Below are positions 8,784 through 18,836 of a stretch of 64,000 bases of DNA, one piece after another (position 1 is the first letter of the stretch; each line of letters begins with the position of its first letter). The notes under the pieces are model-generated. The model saw nothing but the letters and a program-made list of their open reading frames with translations. It ran no database searches and was not told where the DNA came from. The stretch comes from Vibrio sp. S9_S30 (GTDB taxonomy: Bacteria > Pseudomonadota > Gammaproteobacteria > Enterobacterales > Vibrionaceae), in NCBI RefSeq assembly GCF_014694455.1, contig NZ_JAAUWT010000001.1:248001-312000 (forward strand). The letters are read 5' to 3'. Position numbers and translations under genes: made by a program.

Positions 8784-9599
8784 ATGCCTACTTTCACTCG
8801 TCATGGTCAAACCATGCATTACCAAGATGTGGGCCAAGGCCCGGTGTTACTGTTTGGACACAGTTATCTGTGGGACAGCACTATGTGGGCACCTCAAATC
8901 GAGGTGTTGAGCCAGCAATACCGTTGCATCGTGCCAGATTTGTGGGCTCACGGTAAATCCCAAGCTTTGCCACAACAAACTTCCACGCTTCAAGATTATG
9001 CGGCAGATGTGCTGTCATTAATGGATAATTTAGACATTGGCGAGTTCAGTATTATTGGGCTGTCTGTTGGTGGAATGTGGGGGGCTGAACTGGTCACATT
9101 AGCCCCATCTCGAGTTACATCATTGGTGATCATGGATTCTTTTGTGGGGCTTGAACCCGAAATTACTCATGCTAAATATTTTGGGATGTTGGATGGTATT
9201 GCGCTCGCCCAATCGATTCCTGGACCTATCTTGGAGGCGGTCGTGCCTTTATTTTTTGCCAAAGACGCTGAAGTGGAAAATCCGGAACTGGTCGCTAATT
9301 TCCGTCAGTCACTTTCTCGCTTGCAAGGGCAAGCCGCCATTGACGTGGCTCAGGTAGGACGCGTTGTGTTTGGGCGTCGTGATCAGTTTGAAGATATCGA
9401 GAAGTTTGCTTTACCCACGCTCATTATGGTGGGAGATCAAGATAAGCCAAGACCTGTCTTTGAATCGTATTTGATGCAAGATGCCATTACAGGCAGTGAA
9501 TTAACCGTTATTCCTAATGCCGGGCATATCAGTAACTTAGAACAACCAAGCTTTGTGAATGAGAAGCTGGTTAGTTTCTTAAATAAAGTCTACAGCTAA
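8784..9599 (+). CDS. Alpha/beta hydrolase
   Basis: The gene encodes 271 residues and starts after AAAGGAATTCT. The fold is clear: oxyanion HG-type loop [11 protein letters not shown] near residue 28, nucleophile elbow GLSVGG with Ser near 94, acid in VGDQDKPRP near 216, and the catalytic His in [11 protein letters not shown] near 246. This combination is seen in carboxylesterases and in 3-oxoadipate enol-lactonase-like enzymes. The substrate cannot be told. No signal peptide is seen, so it should be cytoplasmic. Its stop overlaps the stop of the convergent plsY gene by 3 bases. Confidence 0.88.
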   Translation: MPTFTRHGQTMHYQDVGQGPVLLFGHSYLWDSTMWAPQIEVLSQQYRCIVPDLWAHGKSQALPQQTSTLQDYAADVLSLMDNLDIGEFSIIGLSVGGMWGAELVTLAPSRVTSLVIMDSFVGLEPEITHAKYFGMLDGIALAQSIPGPILEAVVPLFFAKDAEVENPELVANFRQSLSRLQGQAAIDVAQVGRVVFGRRDQFEDIEKFALPTLIMVGDQDKPRPVFESYLMQDAITGSELTVIPNAGHISNLEQPSFVNEKLVSFLNKVYS

Positions 9600-10201
9600 G
9601 CTTTGGAAGAGGAGGTGCGGTCGCCCACTTTGGGTTCCGTACCGTCATATAAACGCTTAATGTTTCGATGGTGACGTAAAATAATTAAACAACACAACAT
9701 CGAAACAGGGAACGTGTATTCCGGCCTAAACCACCATGTATAAAGTGGTGCAATGAGTGCGGTCAAAATGGATGCCACAGAAGAATATCGGGTGAAAAAG
9801 ACAGCCGTTACCCATGTTGCCATCAACATTCCCATTAAACCCAGCCCCATGGGCGCCATTGAGCCCAATGCCGTTGCAACACCTTTCCCCCCCCTGAAAT
9901 GAAAAAACAGCGGATACATATGCCCTAGGCAAGCTGCGATTGCCACCATGCCCAAAATGACATCCTCGACGCCAAGGTACCAACTTAGCCATACAGGGAT
10001 GGTGCCTTTGAGCATATCAATCAGCAAAACAGAGAGTGCCGCAACTTTAGAGCCACTTCGGAGTACATTGGTTGCCCCCGGATTGTGGGAGCCTGTCGTT
10101 CGAGGGTCGGGAATTCGGAATAAACGGCAAATTAAAACCGCACTAGAGATCGAGCCCAACATATAGGCAGAGATGATCATGATGAGTGCGGTGGGGGTCA
10201 T
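9596..10201 (-). CDS. plsY: Glycerol-3-phosphate acyltransferase PlsY
   Basis: This is an inner-membrane enzyme of 201 residues with five predicted membrane segments. It acylates glycerol 3-phosphate from acyl-phosphate, the first step in phospholipid synthesis. Family motifs are [10 protein letters not shown] with [12 protein letters not shown] near residues 15-48, and [21 protein letters not shown] near 92-112. It is divergent from folB and convergent with the hydrolase, as tsaD-plsY-folB neighbourhoods usually are in gammaproteobacteria. Confidence 0.96.
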   Translation of the reverse strand: MTPTALIMIISAYMLGSISSAVLICRLFRIPDPRTTGSHNPGATNVLRSGSKVAALSVLLIDMLKGTIPVWLSWYLGVEDVILGMVAIAACLGHMYPLFFHFRGGKGVATALGSMAPMGLGLMGMLMATWVTAVFFTRYSSVASILTALIAPLYTWWFRPEYTFPVSMLCCLIILRHHRNIKRLYDGTEPKVGDRTSSSKA

Positions 10202-10314
10202 GCTTGTCCTTAATTTGCCAAAAGTAATGCTGATTAGGCTGGGAAAATCGAGTATATTCTACGGGTTTTTACCTCAAATGGGTATCCGACCTGTAAAAAG
10301 ACATAGGAAGAATA

Positions 10315-10674
10315 ATGGCTTTAGATAAAGTATTCATTGAACAATTGGAAGTGATTACCACGATTGGGGTTTACGACTGGGAACAAGAAATAAAACAAAA
10401 ATTGGTTCTCGATATCGAAATGGCGCACGATAACCAGCCAGCCGGAAAGAGCGATGATGTTGCTGATGCCCTCGATTATGCTCAAGTGAGTGGGGCAGTA
10501 TTGGAACACATTGAGAATGGTCGATTTTTGTTGGTAGAGCGCGTAGCGGAAGAAGTTGCAGAACTGATCATGTTTAAGTTTTCCGTACCATGGGTAAGAA
10601 TTCGCTTAGCGAAACCGGGGGCCGTTCCACAAGCGAAAAGTGTGGGTGTGGTGATCGAGCGAGGTCTCGTATGA
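10315..10674 (+). CDS. folB: Dihydroneopterin aldolase
   Basis: The 119-residue enzyme releases glycolaldehyde from dihydroneopterin in folate synthesis. It begins MALDKVFIEQLEVITTIGVYDWEQ and has the conserved catalytic Lys in RLAKPGAV near residue 98. The stop overlaps the start of folK (ATGA), so the two successive folate steps are translationally coupled. Confidence 0.96.
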   Translation: MALDKVFIEQLEVITTIGVYDWEQEIKQKLVLDIEMAHDNQPAGKSDDVADALDYAQVSGAVLEHIENGRFLLVERVAEEVAELIMFKFSVPWVRIRLAKPGAVPQAKSVGVVIERGLV

Positions 10675-11165
10675 TCACCACCTACATAGGTGTAGGGTCA
10701 AACATAGAACCAGTGAAGCACGTCCAAGCTGCGGTGTCAGAGTTACGTCAAATCGGCGAACAATTGCGAGTTTCCACTGTCTATGAATGTGCTTCGGTTG
10801 GATTTGAAAGTCGTCCTTTCTATAACCTCGTTGTTGAGATGAAAACACCGTTAGAACTGTCTGATTTGGCGGTTAAGCTACGAGAAGCCGAAATACGTTG
10901 GGGGAGAAATCCTGACGCACAAAAGATGCAAGATCGTACGTTAGATCTGGACATCATTTTGTATGGTGATGTCGTTTCCAGTACACCATCTTTACCTCGC
11001 GAAGACATCTATAAATACGCGTTTGTTATTCAGCCTATGTATGAGCTCTGCCCTCATTTAGTGATTCCAAATGATGGAAGAACTGTCGCACAGGTTTGGC
11101 AAACAATGGATAATTTAGATTCACTGATTCCAGTGAATCCTTTAGATAGCGGTTTTAATCAATGA
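10671..11165 (+). CDS. folK: HPPK, 2-amino-4-hydroxy-6-hydroxymethyldihydropteridine pyrophosphokinase (copy 1)
   Basis: The protein has 164 residues when the start is placed at the ATG overlapping the folB stop. An open frame extends upstream, but only inside folB. The start [14 protein letters not shown] and the motif [14 protein letters not shown], with the Mg-binding Asp pair, identify HPPK, which pyrophosphorylates the pterin. It differs clearly from the second folK at 18.4 kb. Its last base pairs overlap uppP (ATGA). Confidence 0.93.
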   Translation: MITTYIGVGSNIEPVKHVQAAVSELRQIGEQLRVSTVYECASVGFESRPFYNLVVEMKTPLELSDLAVKLREAEIRWGRNPDAQKMQDRTLDLDIILYGDVVSSTPSLPREDIYKYAFVIQPMYELCPHLVIPNDGRTVAQVWQTMDNLDSLIPVNPLDSGFNQ

Positions 11166-11965
11166 GTTATTTTGAAGCTTTTATGTTGGCTCTTATCCAA
11201 GGTCTAACAGAATTTCTTCCCATTTCCAGTTCTGCCCACTTAATTTTGCCTTCAGCTATTTTAGGGTGGGAAGATCAGGGCTTAGCATTTGACGTTGCCG
11301 TTCACGTAGGGACATTACTTGCGGTTGTGATTTATTTTCGCAAAGAAGTCGTCACTCTTTTTGCCGCATTGTTTGCGTCCATTTTTAAAGGCGACAGAAG
11401 CAAAGAAGCCAAACTGGCATGGATGATTGTGATTGCCACAATTCCTGCCTGCGTGTTTGGTTTGTTTATGAAGGACATCATCGAAATCTACTTGCGCAGT
11501 GCGTGGGTTATCGCAACGACAACCATCGTTTTTGCCTTGCTGTTGTGGTGGGTGGATAAAAAGGCTCCGCTGAAAAATGATGAATACGCAGCGGACTGGA
11601 AGACGTCCGTTTTCATTGGAGTATCGCAAGCCTTAGCGATGATTCCTGGGACATCGCGCTCAGGAGCAACGATCACCGCAGCGTTGTACCTTGGCTTTAC
11701 TCGTGAAGCTGCCGCGCGCTTTTCATTTTTAATGTCGATTCCAATCATCACATTGGCGGGTGGCTATCTTGGTATGAAATTGGTCACCAGTGGTGAGCCT
11801 GTTCATATAGGGTTCCTGTTGACCGGTATTGTGACCTCGTTCATCAGTGCCTACATCTGTATCCACTTCTTTTTGAAACTCATTTCCAAAATGGGGATGA
11901 CACCATTTGTTATCTACCGTCTGATTCTTGGTTTTGGTTTGATCGTGTTTCTATCAATGAACTAA
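11162..11965 (+). CDS. uppP: Undecaprenyl-diphosphatase UppP/BacA
   Basis: The 267-residue, multi-span inner-membrane enzyme recycles undecaprenyl diphosphate to the monophosphate carrier for cell wall synthesis. Catalytic motifs are [14 protein letters not shown] near residues 14-27 and PGTSRSGAT near 162-170. It overlaps folK by 4 bases, so it is the third gene of a folB-folK-uppP operon. A strong terminator follows. Confidence 0.98.
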   Translation: MSYFEAFMLALIQGLTEFLPISSSAHLILPSAILGWEDQGLAFDVAVHVGTLLAVVIYFRKEVVTLFAALFASIFKGDRSKEAKLAWMIVIATIPACVFGLFMKDIIEIYLRSAWVIATTTIVFALLLWWVDKKAPLKNDEYAADWKTSVFIGVSQALAMIPGTSRSGATITAALYLGFTREAAARFSFLMSIPIITLAGGYLGMKLVTSGEPVHIGFLLTGIVTSFISAYICIHFFLKLISKMGMTPFVIYRLILGFGLIVFLSMN

Positions 11966-11993
11966 AAAATAACTATTGAGTAATGCGTTATAG

Positions 11994-12022
11994 AAAAGCG
12001 GTTGGTAAGCCAACCGCTTTTT
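11994..12022 (+). terminator. Terminator of folB-folK-uppP
   Basis: The stem AAAAGCGGTTGG / CCAACCGCTTTTT has a 4-base loop and a T-run. It lies 28 bases after uppP. Confidence 0.88.
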
Positions 12023-12067
12023 GTTGGTAATGAGGTTCGTTCAGTATTTACGCAGAAAGGATTTTGA

Positions 12068-12733
12068 TCAGTCGTTGTTTTTGGTTTTCACGTTTAAAAT
12101 TTTCGCAATAGATGCCTGATAAGACACTTCCAATGACTCTCTGCTGTGGCAACGAACGCCTAAATCGTTGAGTACGCCATCACCTATCCCGTAGATCCAG
12201 CCATGAATTTGAACGTCCTGCCCACGCTCCCACGCCGTTTGCATGATGGTAGAGTTACCCAGGTTGTAGACTTGCTCAGCAACGTTGATTTCACACAGCT
12301 TGTTTGCCCATTCTTCGCGAGGGAGGCAACCCAACCAGTTTCTGTGCTTTAGATACAAATCTCGGATATGCAGTAACCAATTATTAATCAGCCCCAGCTG
12401 AGGGTTTTCTATGGCTGCATTCACGCCACCGCAACCATAGTGTCCACAAACAATAATGTGTTTTACCTTGAGCACATCGACAGCGTACTGAACAACGGAT
12501 AAACAGTTGAGATCGGTATGAATCACTTGGTTGGCGACATTGCGATGCACAAACAATTCGCCAGAAGTTAACCCCGTTAGCTGTTCGGCAGGTACACGGC
12601 TATCAGAGCAGCCTATCCAAAGATATTCGGGGTGCTGGGCTTCAGCTAGATTGATAAAAAACTCAGGTTTTTCAGACTTGATGGTTTGGGCCCAAGAAGA
12701 ATTATTGTTAAATAGCTGTTTGATATCCGGCAT
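12068..12733 (-). CDS. can: Beta-class carbonic anhydrase
   Basis: The 221-residue zinc enzyme interconverts CO2 and bicarbonate. The zinc ligands are at the E. coli Can positions: C42, D44 (with R46) in GCSDSRVP, and H98 and C101 in CGHYGCGG. W39, part of the allosteric bicarbonate site in E. coli Can, is also present. I chose the MPDIKQLF start because an AAGGA site lies 7 bases before it; in-frame ATGs upstream are too close to or before that site. It is divergent from a SulP transporter, which suggests a shared role in bicarbonate supply. Confidence 0.96.
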   Translation of the reverse strand: MPDIKQLFNNNSSWAQTIKSEKPEFFINLAEAQHPEYLWIGCSDSRVPAEQLTGLTSGELFVHRNVANQVIHTDLNCLSVVQYAVDVLKVKHIIVCGHYGCGGVNAAIENPQLGLINNWLLHIRDLYLKHRNWLGCLPREEWANKLCEINVAEQVYNLGNSTIMQTAWERGQDVQIHGWIYGIGDGVLNDLGVRCHSRESLEVSYQASIAKILNVKTKNND

Positions 12734-13020
12734 GCGCATTTCCTTTTTATTTGCGCCACTATACACAAGCTTGACATCTCATACCTCTTTCAAATCAATG
12801 TTCTTGATGATTTTGTGACTGGTCTGATTAGCATTTTGTTAATTATCGAAATGTTTTATTACTCTTTTTTCATATCTCGTAAGCATTGATGCTAAACGTC
12901 TGCATTGGATTTATAAATTATCCGAGGTCGCATTCAGAATGACATGGTGAATTGGTCGTGTGATTTGAATCGCCCGATGGTAGAATTCGCCCGCATTTCT
13001 ATTCATGCAGGAGCAATATT

Positions 13021-14679
13021 TTGACTGGAAATCGATTCGCGGATTGGAATCTAAAAGGGGATGTGTTTGGTGGTGTCACGACCGCTATTATCTCACTGCC
13101 ACTGGCACTCGCATTTGGGGTTGCGTCTGGAGCCGGCGCTGAAGCTGGGCTTTGGGGAGCCATATTGGTTGGTTTATTTGCCGCTTTATTTGGTGGTTCA
13201 TCGAGTCTGATCTCGGAACCCACGGGACCGATGACCGTTATTATGACGGCCGTATTAACCACCATGACCGCGAAATATCCGGAAAGCGGTATGGCGCTGA
13301 CGTTTACCGTTGTCATGATGGCAGGCGCGTTTCAAATCATGCTTGGAACGCTCAAGTTGGGTAAATACGTTACGCTGATGCCCTACAGTGTCATATCTGG
13401 CTTTATGTCGGGCATAGGTGTGATACTCATCATTTTGCAGCTTTCTCCATTGCTTGGTCATCCTGCGCCATCGGGGGGCGTCACTGGTACACTGAGTGCC
13501 TTGCCCGAAATGGTGTCGGGAATGAAGTTCAGTGAACTGTTCCTTGGGGTGCTGACACTGAGCATCTTATTCTTCTTCCCTAAAAAATATCGTCGTTACG
13601 TTCCTGCTCAACTTGTTGCTTTGGTGGCGGTCACGCTGCTTTCCGTGCTCTTTTTCGATTTTGATAGCATTCGACGTATCGGTGAAATTCCGGCTGGTTT
13701 GCCTTCTTTTGTCATACCAACCATTAACGTTGACGTCTTTACCACCATGGTGATCGATGCATTAGTGCTGGGCACGTTAGGGTGTATTGATACCCTATTG
13801 ACGGCTGTTATTGGCGACTCATTGACTCGTAAAGAGCATGACTCCGACAAAGAGCTGCGTGGTCAAGGGTTAGCCAACATGATTTCGGGCTTGTTTGGTG
13901 CATTACCTGGTGCGGGTGCAACCATGGGTACCGTGACCAATATTCAAGTTGGCGCACGATCACCTCTATCTGGTGTAATACGTGCGCTTGTCCTTGCGTT
14001 AGTGGTGCTGGTGGCGAGTGGGTTGACTGAACCGATTCCAATGGCGGTTCTGGCGGGTATTGCGGTGTATGTTGGCTTTAATATCTTAGATTGGAGTTTC
14101 ATTCAGCGAGCCCACAAAGTCAGTGTGCAGGGGATGGCGATCATGTACGGTGTTATGCTCCTCACCGTGTTTGTAGACTTGATTGTGGCGGTAGGGCTTG
14201 GCGTTTTCATATCTAATATCATTATTATTGAAAGGCTGAGCCGTGAGCAGGCTCGTCAAGTAAAGGCCATCAGTGATGCGGATGAAGATGATGTGCCGTT
14301 GACGGACAGTGAGAGAAAATTGCTTGATAGCGCGAACAGCAAAGTTTTGTTCTTCTATCTGTCTGGTCCCATGATTTTCAGTGTCTCGAAGGCGATATCG
14401 CGCCAGCACAGCAGCATTTCCGATTATGAAGTGATGATTTTGGATTTGACGGATGTACCTATGATCGATGTGACGGTTGGCTTGGCGTTAGAAAATGCCA
14501 TTAAAGATGCGAAAGATGCTGAGTGCGAGGTGTATTTGTTGTGTCCGAATGAACAGACTCGTCAGCAGCTTGAGAAGTTCCATGTGCTTGAATTGGTGGA
14601 CGATGGCAATACGTTCTCGTTCCGTTATGAAGCTTTAAAATCGGCAGTGAAATACGTTCGAAAAGCCGAATATGAATAA
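13021..14679 (+). CDS. SulP family anion transporter with STAS domain
   Basis: The protein has 552 residues and starts at TTG, 7 bases after a clear AGGAG. The N-terminal 400 residues are a SulP membrane domain (GDVFGGVTTAIISLPLALAFG at residues 14-34, then a SulP signature around 60-90). Residues 440-545 form a STAS domain with LDLTDVPMIDVT. Members move sulfate, or bicarbonate with sodium (BicA type). The neighbouring divergent carbonic anhydrase favours bicarbonate, by inference only. The STAS loop has Asp-Val-Thr where anti-sigma antagonists carry a phosphorylatable Ser. Confidence 0.9.
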   Translation: MTGNRFADWNLKGDVFGGVTTAIISLPLALAFGVASGAGAEAGLWGAILVGLFAALFGGSSSLISEPTGPMTVIMTAVLTTMTAKYPESGMALTFTVVMMAGAFQIMLGTLKLGKYVTLMPYSVISGFMSGIGVILIILQLSPLLGHPAPSGGVTGTLSALPEMVSGMKFSELFLGVLTLSILFFFPKKYRRYVPAQLVALVAVTLLSVLFFDFDSIRRIGEIPAGLPSFVIPTINVDVFTTMVIDALVLGTLGCIDTLLTAVIGDSLTRKEHDSDKELRGQGLANMISGLFGALPGAGATMGTVTNIQVGARSPLSGVIRALVLALVVLVASGLTEPIPMAVLAGIAVYVGFNILDWSFIQRAHKVSVQGMAIMYGVMLLTVFVDLIVAVGLGVFISNIIIIERLSREQARQVKAISDADEDDVPLTDSERKLLDSANSKVLFFYLSGPMIFSVSKAISRQHSSISDYEVMILDLTDVPMIDVTVGLALENAIKDAKDAECEVYLLCPNEQTRQQLEKFHVLELVDDGNTFSFRYEALKSAVKYVRKAEYE

Positions 14680-14698
14680 CCGAGTTGGAAACAACAGA

Positions 14699-14729
14699 GA
14701 AAAGTGCAGCCGATGAGCTGCGCTTTTTA
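14699..14729 (+). terminator. Terminator after the SulP gene
   Basis: The stem AAAGTGCAGC / GCTGCGCTTT closes with one G-T pair and a 6-base loop, followed by TTTAT. Confidence 0.8.
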
Positions 14730-14806
14730 TTTGACCGATAGCCTTGAAATGTGGACACATCGTTAGCATTTCTTTTTGATTATCATTAGAAATGAGTGCG
14801 GTAAGC

Positions 14807-15718
14807 ATGTATGCATTAGAAATAGAACAACTCAGAAAAACCTATGCAGGTGGGTTTGAGGCGTTAAAAGGCATCAGTTTGAATGTCGAGAAAGGCGACT
14901 TTTACGCACTGCTTGGTCCGAATGGGGCAGGGAAGTCCACCACCATTGGTATCATCTCGTCTCTTGTCAACAAAAGTTCAGGGAAAGTGAAAGTCTTTGG
15001 GCACGATATTGATTCACATCTTGAGTTAGCTAAGCAAAATTTAGGGTTGGTCCCGCAAGAATTTAACTTCAACCAATTTGAAACGGTTGAGCAAATTGTA
15101 TTGCAGCAAGCGGGTTACTATGGCGTTAGCAAAAGCTTAGCCAAAGAACGCGCTAAAAAGTATCTGACAAAGCTTGATTTATGGGAGAAGCGTGAAGAGC
15201 GATCACGAAACCTTTCCGGAGGGATGAAGCGTCGACTGATGATTGCCAGGGCGTTGATGCACGAGCCTCAATTACTGATTTTGGATGAGCCCACAGCGGG
15301 TGTGGATATTGAATTACGGCGTTCAATGTGGGATTTCCTAAAAGAAATCAATGAACAAGGTATTACTATCATATTGACCACGCATTATTTAGAAGAGGCC
15401 GAGATGTTGTGTCGCAATATTGGCATTATCAATCGTGGTGAATTGATTGAGAACACCACGATGAAAGCGTTACTCAATAAGCTTCATGTCGAAACCTTTA
15501 TTTTCGATTTAGAACATGGTGCTAAAGTGCCAGCACTTACTGGGGTTAATGCTCAGAAATTGGTGAACGATTCTTTGGAGATTGAATTAGAGAAAACAGA
15601 AGGGTTGAACCATGTATTCACTCAACTGACAGAAAGTGGTGTCCATGTGCTCTCAATGCGCAATAAAGCCAATCGACTGGAAGAGCTGTTTGTGACCATT
15701 GTAAGAGAGCAGGGGTAA
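14807..15718 (+). CDS. yadG: ABC exporter ATP-binding protein YadG
   Basis: The protein has 303 residues from MYALEIEQL; an ATG five codons upstream is the alternative, and neither has a strong ribosome site. Walker A is GPNGAGKST near 39, the signature is LSGGMKRR, and Walker B is LLILDEPTAGVD. It is very similar to E. coli YadG over its whole length. With YadH, 4 bases downstream, it forms an ABC-2 type exporter of unknown substrate. In E. coli yadGH also sits next to can. Confidence 0.94.
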   Translation: MYALEIEQLRKTYAGGFEALKGISLNVEKGDFYALLGPNGAGKSTTIGIISSLVNKSSGKVKVFGHDIDSHLELAKQNLGLVPQEFNFNQFETVEQIVLQQAGYYGVSKSLAKERAKKYLTKLDLWEKREERSRNLSGGMKRRLMIARALMHEPQLLILDEPTAGVDIELRRSMWDFLKEINEQGITIILTTHYLEEAEMLCRNIGIINRGELIENTTMKALLNKLHVETFIFDLEHGAKVPALTGVNAQKLVNDSLEIELEKTEGLNHVFTQLTESGVHVLSMRNKANRLEELFVTIVREQG

Positions 15719-15722
15719 GGAA

Positions 15723-16493
15723 ATGTATCAACTGTATTGGACGGCGTTCCAAAGCCTGTTAGCAAAAGAAGTGAATCGTTTTATGCGGATCTGGATACAG
15801 ACCTTGGTTCCGCCCGCCATCACGATGACGCTCTACTTCATTATATTTGGCAGCTTGATTGGATCCAGAATTGGTGAGATGGGGGGATTTTCCTACATGG
15901 AGTACATTGTTCCTGGTCTTATCATGATGTCGGTGATCACGAACTCCTATTCCAATGTCGCCTCTTCATTTTTCAGCTCAAAATTCCAAAGAAATATTGA
16001 GGAATTGTTGGTCGCCCCTGTACCTAATTATGTGATTATTGTCGGTTTCGTGATGGGAGGTGTGGTACGCGGCTTGTTGGTAGGGACAATCGTCACATTG
16101 GTTTCCCTGTTTTTTGTTGATCTGCAAGTTGAGCATTGGGGCATTATAATTGCCACCGTATTTTTGACCTCTGTTGTGTTCTCGCTTGGGGGGCTAATCA
16201 ACGCGGTGTTTGCAGGTACGTTTGATGATATCTCAATTATTCCTACCTTTGTTTTAACACCATTAACTTATTTGGGTGGTGTGTTTTACTCGATCAGCTT
16301 GCTTCCAGAATTTTGGCAGGGCGTCTCTAAAATCAACCCAATTGTCTATATGGTGAATGCCTTTCGTTATGGTTTTTTAGGTGTATCGGATGTAGGCATT
16401 GCGACGTCTTTTGGGGTATTAGGTGTATTTATCATAGGATTATATGCGGTGGCACACTACGTCGTGGCGAAAGGGATTGGGTTGCGGAGTTAA
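15723..16493 (+). CDS. yadH: ABC-2 type exporter permease YadH
   Basis: The 256-residue inner-membrane protein has six predicted membrane segments and the ABC-2 signature around NPIVYMVNAFRYGFLG. The sequence matches E. coli YadH closely (FMRIWIQTLVPP near the start). It is co-transcribed with yadG. The exported substrate is unknown. Confidence 0.95.
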   Translation: MYQLYWTAFQSLLAKEVNRFMRIWIQTLVPPAITMTLYFIIFGSLIGSRIGEMGGFSYMEYIVPGLIMMSVITNSYSNVASSFFSSKFQRNIEELLVAPVPNYVIIVGFVMGGVVRGLLVGTIVTLVSLFFVDLQVEHWGIIIATVFLTSVVFSLGGLINAVFAGTFDDISIIPTFVLTPLTYLGGVFYSISLLPEFWQGVSKINPIVYMVNAFRYGFLGVSDVGIATSFGVLGVFIIGLYAVAHYVVAKGIGLRS

Positions 16494-16509
16494 TCGGTAG
16501 ATAGAGACT

Positions 16510-16566
16510 GCACCTGAAAATAGAGGTCGCACCTGAAAATAGAAATGACACCTGAAAAATAAGATA
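16510..16566 (+). repeat. Three 19-bp tandem repeats downstream of yadH
   Basis: The motif CACCTGAAAATAGA recurs at 16511, 16530 and 16549, an exact 19-base period, with drift in the last unit. It lies between the yadH stop and the shared terminator. Confidence 0.8.
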
Positions 16567-16599
16567 GAAAAACGGGTCGCCTGAGCGACCCATTTTTTG
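16567..16599 (+). terminator. Bidirectional terminator between yadH and panC
   Basis: The stem GGGTCGC / GCGACCC with loop CTGA is flanked by AAAAA and TTTTTT, so it can stop transcripts from both convergent operons. Confidence 0.88.
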
Positions 16600-16635
16600 C
16601 TCTCGAATGAGCCTAAAGGTTAAGAGAAAAAGTGA

Positions 16636-17523
16636 TTACGCACTTTTGTCTTCATTACTTTCTTTCGCATCATTTGTCAGTTCAAACACTTGATTGTCAA
16701 TCAAGCGAGCTTTCCCTAAATATGCAGCCATTAAGATGACCGCCCGAGACGATTCATTGGTAATGGGCTGAAGCGTTTGAGCGTCTCGAATGAAAATATC
16801 GTCCGGCTGCAAATCGGCAGCACGCAGTTGATCGTTGGCATCTTCAATAATAGAGGCGTAATCATCTCGCCCACCACGAATTTGGCTGCTGATCCAACGC
16901 ATGGTGCGAGCAACCACAGGAGCTCGCTGGCGTTCATCAATGGTGAGCAAAGAATTACGAGAACTCATCGCCAGTCCATCCATTTCCCGCACGGTAGGCA
17001 CACCGATGATCTCAATGTCCATAGCAAGATCGGTCACCATTTGGCGGATAATGCTAAGTTGCTGGAAATCTTTTTCGCCAAAGCATGCGACGTCTGGCTG
17101 AACAATGTTGAACAACTTCGTCACAATGGTCGATACGCCTTTGAAGTGACCTGGACGAGAAGCGCCTTCAAGCATATGAGACAGCCCGGGCACTTCGACA
17201 CAAGTTTGTTTATCGAGACCTTCCGGGTACATGATGTCTGGTGTCGGCGTAAATACAAACTCGACCGACTCGCCGTTTAGCTTACTCAAGTCTTCTTCAA
17301 GCGTGCGCGGATAGTTATTCAAGTCGTCTGTACGCTCAAATTGCATCGGGTTAACAAAAATACTGACCACCACAAGGTCGGCATGCTCACGAGCCTTTCG
17401 AACGAGCGTAAGGTGACCTTCGTGTAGGTTGCCCATGGTAGGAACAAAAGCAATACGACGACCATCGCGTTTGCATTGCTTGATTTGTTCTCTAAGGGAG
17501 GCAATATCAGTGAAAGCTTGCAT
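16636..17523 (-). CDS. panC: Pantothenate synthetase
   Basis: The 295-residue enzyme joins pantoate and beta-alanine with ATP. The nucleotidyltransferase motifs [16 protein letters not shown] near residue 25 and GEKDFQQL near 150, with the KMSK-like SSRNSLL region near 187, are clear. It is the last gene of the dksA-gluQ-pcnB-folK-panB-panC run and lies 9 bases after panB. The C-terminus ends with a charged tail. Confidence 0.97.
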   Translation of the reverse strand: MQAFTDIASLREQIKQCKRDGRRIAFVPTMGNLHEGHLTLVRKAREHADLVVVSIFVNPMQFERTDDLNNYPRTLEEDLSKLNGESVEFVFTPTPDIMYPEGLDKQTCVEVPGLSHMLEGASRPGHFKGVSTIVTKLFNIVQPDVACFGEKDFQQLSIIRQMVTDLAMDIEIIGVPTVREMDGLAMSSRNSLLTIDERQRAPVVARTMRWISSQIRGGRDDYASIIEDANDQLRAADLQPDDIFIRDAQTLQPITNESSRAVILMAAYLGKARLIDNQVFELTNDAKESNEDKSA

Positions 17524-17532
17524 TATATTTCC

Positions 17533-18327
17533 TTACTCAAAGGTGTGCTCGACACCCGGGAAAATCTGATTTTGTACATCGTCCATGTACTTCGTAATGG
17601 CTTTACGAATATCACCAGTTTCCGCTAGGAAGTTCTTAGAAAATTTTGGCATGTAGTTGGCGGCAATACCAAACATATCATGCATCACTAATATTTGACC
17701 GTCCGTATCTGGGCCGGCACCAATTCCGATCACTGGAATCGTTAAGCTTTCGGTAATGCGCTTGGCAAGAGAGGCTGGAACACATTCCAGAATCAGAAGT
17801 TGTGCTCCGGCGTTTTGGAGTGCGATCGCATCTTGCACCATTTGCTCGGCACGCTCAGCATCACGACCTTGAATTTTAAAACCGCCGAAAATATTGACAG
17901 ATTGGGGCGTCAAACCAAGGTGGGCACAGACAGGGACAGAACGCTCTGTCAACATGCTGGTGGTTTCAGCGAGCCATGTTCCACCTTCAATTTTGACCAT
18001 GTTTGCCCCTGCTTGCATCAGTTTCGCTGCATTTTCACAAGCTTGCTCAGGGGTCGCATAAGTCATGAAGGGCATGTCAGCCAACAGAAGGCTGTTTGGG
18101 CTTCCAGCGCGGACACAACGAGTATGGTAAGCCATATCATCAATAGTGACAGGCAATGTTGAGCTTTCACCCTGAAGTACCATACCCAATGAATCCCCAA
18201 CCAAAAGCAGTGGCATTTCTTGTTCTTCAAACAATTGGGCGAAGCTGGCATCGTATGCTGTTGATGTCGCGAATTTTTGACCTTCTTGCTTCCAGGTCAT
18301 TAGCGTATTTATAGTGACGTTTTTCAT
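17533..18327 (-). CDS. panB: 3-methyl-2-oxobutanoate hydroxymethyltransferase
   Basis: The 264-residue TIM-barrel enzyme makes ketopantoate from ketoisovalerate and methylene-tetrahydrofolate. Motifs include [11 protein letters not shown] near 43-53, DMPFMTY near 84-90, and [18 protein letters not shown] near 198-215. It precedes panC with a 9-base gap and follows folK, so folate and pantothenate genes share a transcript; PanB uses a folate cofactor. Confidence 0.97.
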   Translation of the reverse strand: MKNVTINTLMTWKQEGQKFATSTAYDASFAQLFEEQEMPLLLVGDSLGMVLQGESSTLPVTIDDMAYHTRCVRAGSPNSLLLADMPFMTYATPEQACENAAKLMQAGANMVKIEGGTWLAETTSMLTERSVPVCAHLGLTPQSVNIFGGFKIQGRDAERAEQMVQDAIALQNAGAQLLILECVPASLAKRITESLTIPVIGIGAGPDTDGQILVMHDMFGIAANYMPKFSKNFLAETGDIRKAITKYMDDVQNQIFPGVEHTFE

Positions 18328-18350
18328 TTTATATCCTTATTAGGGGCAAC

Positions 18351-18836
18351 TTACGATGACCAGATGTTGAGACCATTACGGTCAACTTGCTTCAACAATG
18401 TCTGCAGTTGCGTCCCATCAGGGAGAGTTAAACTAGGTGCGATTTCAGCGAGTGGGTAGAGAACAAATTCCCTGACCTTCATTCCGTAGTGAGGAATGGT
18501 GAGACGCTCTGAATCGATCACCTCATTGCCGAATAAGATGATATCCAAATCGAGGGTTCTTGGTCCCCATCGTTCATCTTTACGGACACGCCCTTGCTCA
18601 AGTTCAATTTTTTGAGTGCAATCGAGAAGTTCAATCGGCGTCAAACTGGTGTTTATTTCAACCACGGCATTGATGTAGTCGGGTTGATTTTTCGGGCCCA
18701 TAGGCGTACTGCTGTAAAGGGATGAAGTGCTAACTAATTCAGAGTTTGGAATGTTTTTAAGCGCTTCGATTCCCTGTTTTGCCTGAGTGACCGGATCAGA
18801 TAAATTGCTGCCTACAGCGATGTATACGGTAATCAT
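18351..18836 (-). CDS. folK: HPPK, pterin pyrophosphokinase (copy 2)
   Basis: The protein has 161 residues from the ATG that overlaps the pcnB stop (ATGA). An open frame continues upstream, but only inside pcnB. It begins MITVYIAVGSNLSDP and has [14 protein letters not shown], the HPPK metal-binding signature. It is the positional equivalent of E. coli folK (pcnB-folK-panB). The copy at 10.7 kb is a paralogue with different sequence beyond the motifs; this one is closer to the canonical family with the WGPRTLDLD motif. Confidence 0.95.
   Translation of the reverse strand: MITVYIAVGSNLSDPVTQAKQGIEALKNIPNSELVSTSSLYSSTPMGPKNQPDYINAVVEINTSLTPIELLDCTQKIELEQGRVRKDERWGPRTLDLDIILFGNEVIDSERLTIPHYGMKVREFVLYPLAEIAPSLTLPDGTQLQTLLKQVDRNGLNIWSS

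Noticed and set aside
12531..12818. Plus-strand frames opposite can, acnB, chbP and rpoD
   Set aside because: All are shadows of well-supported genes on the other strand or in another frame.
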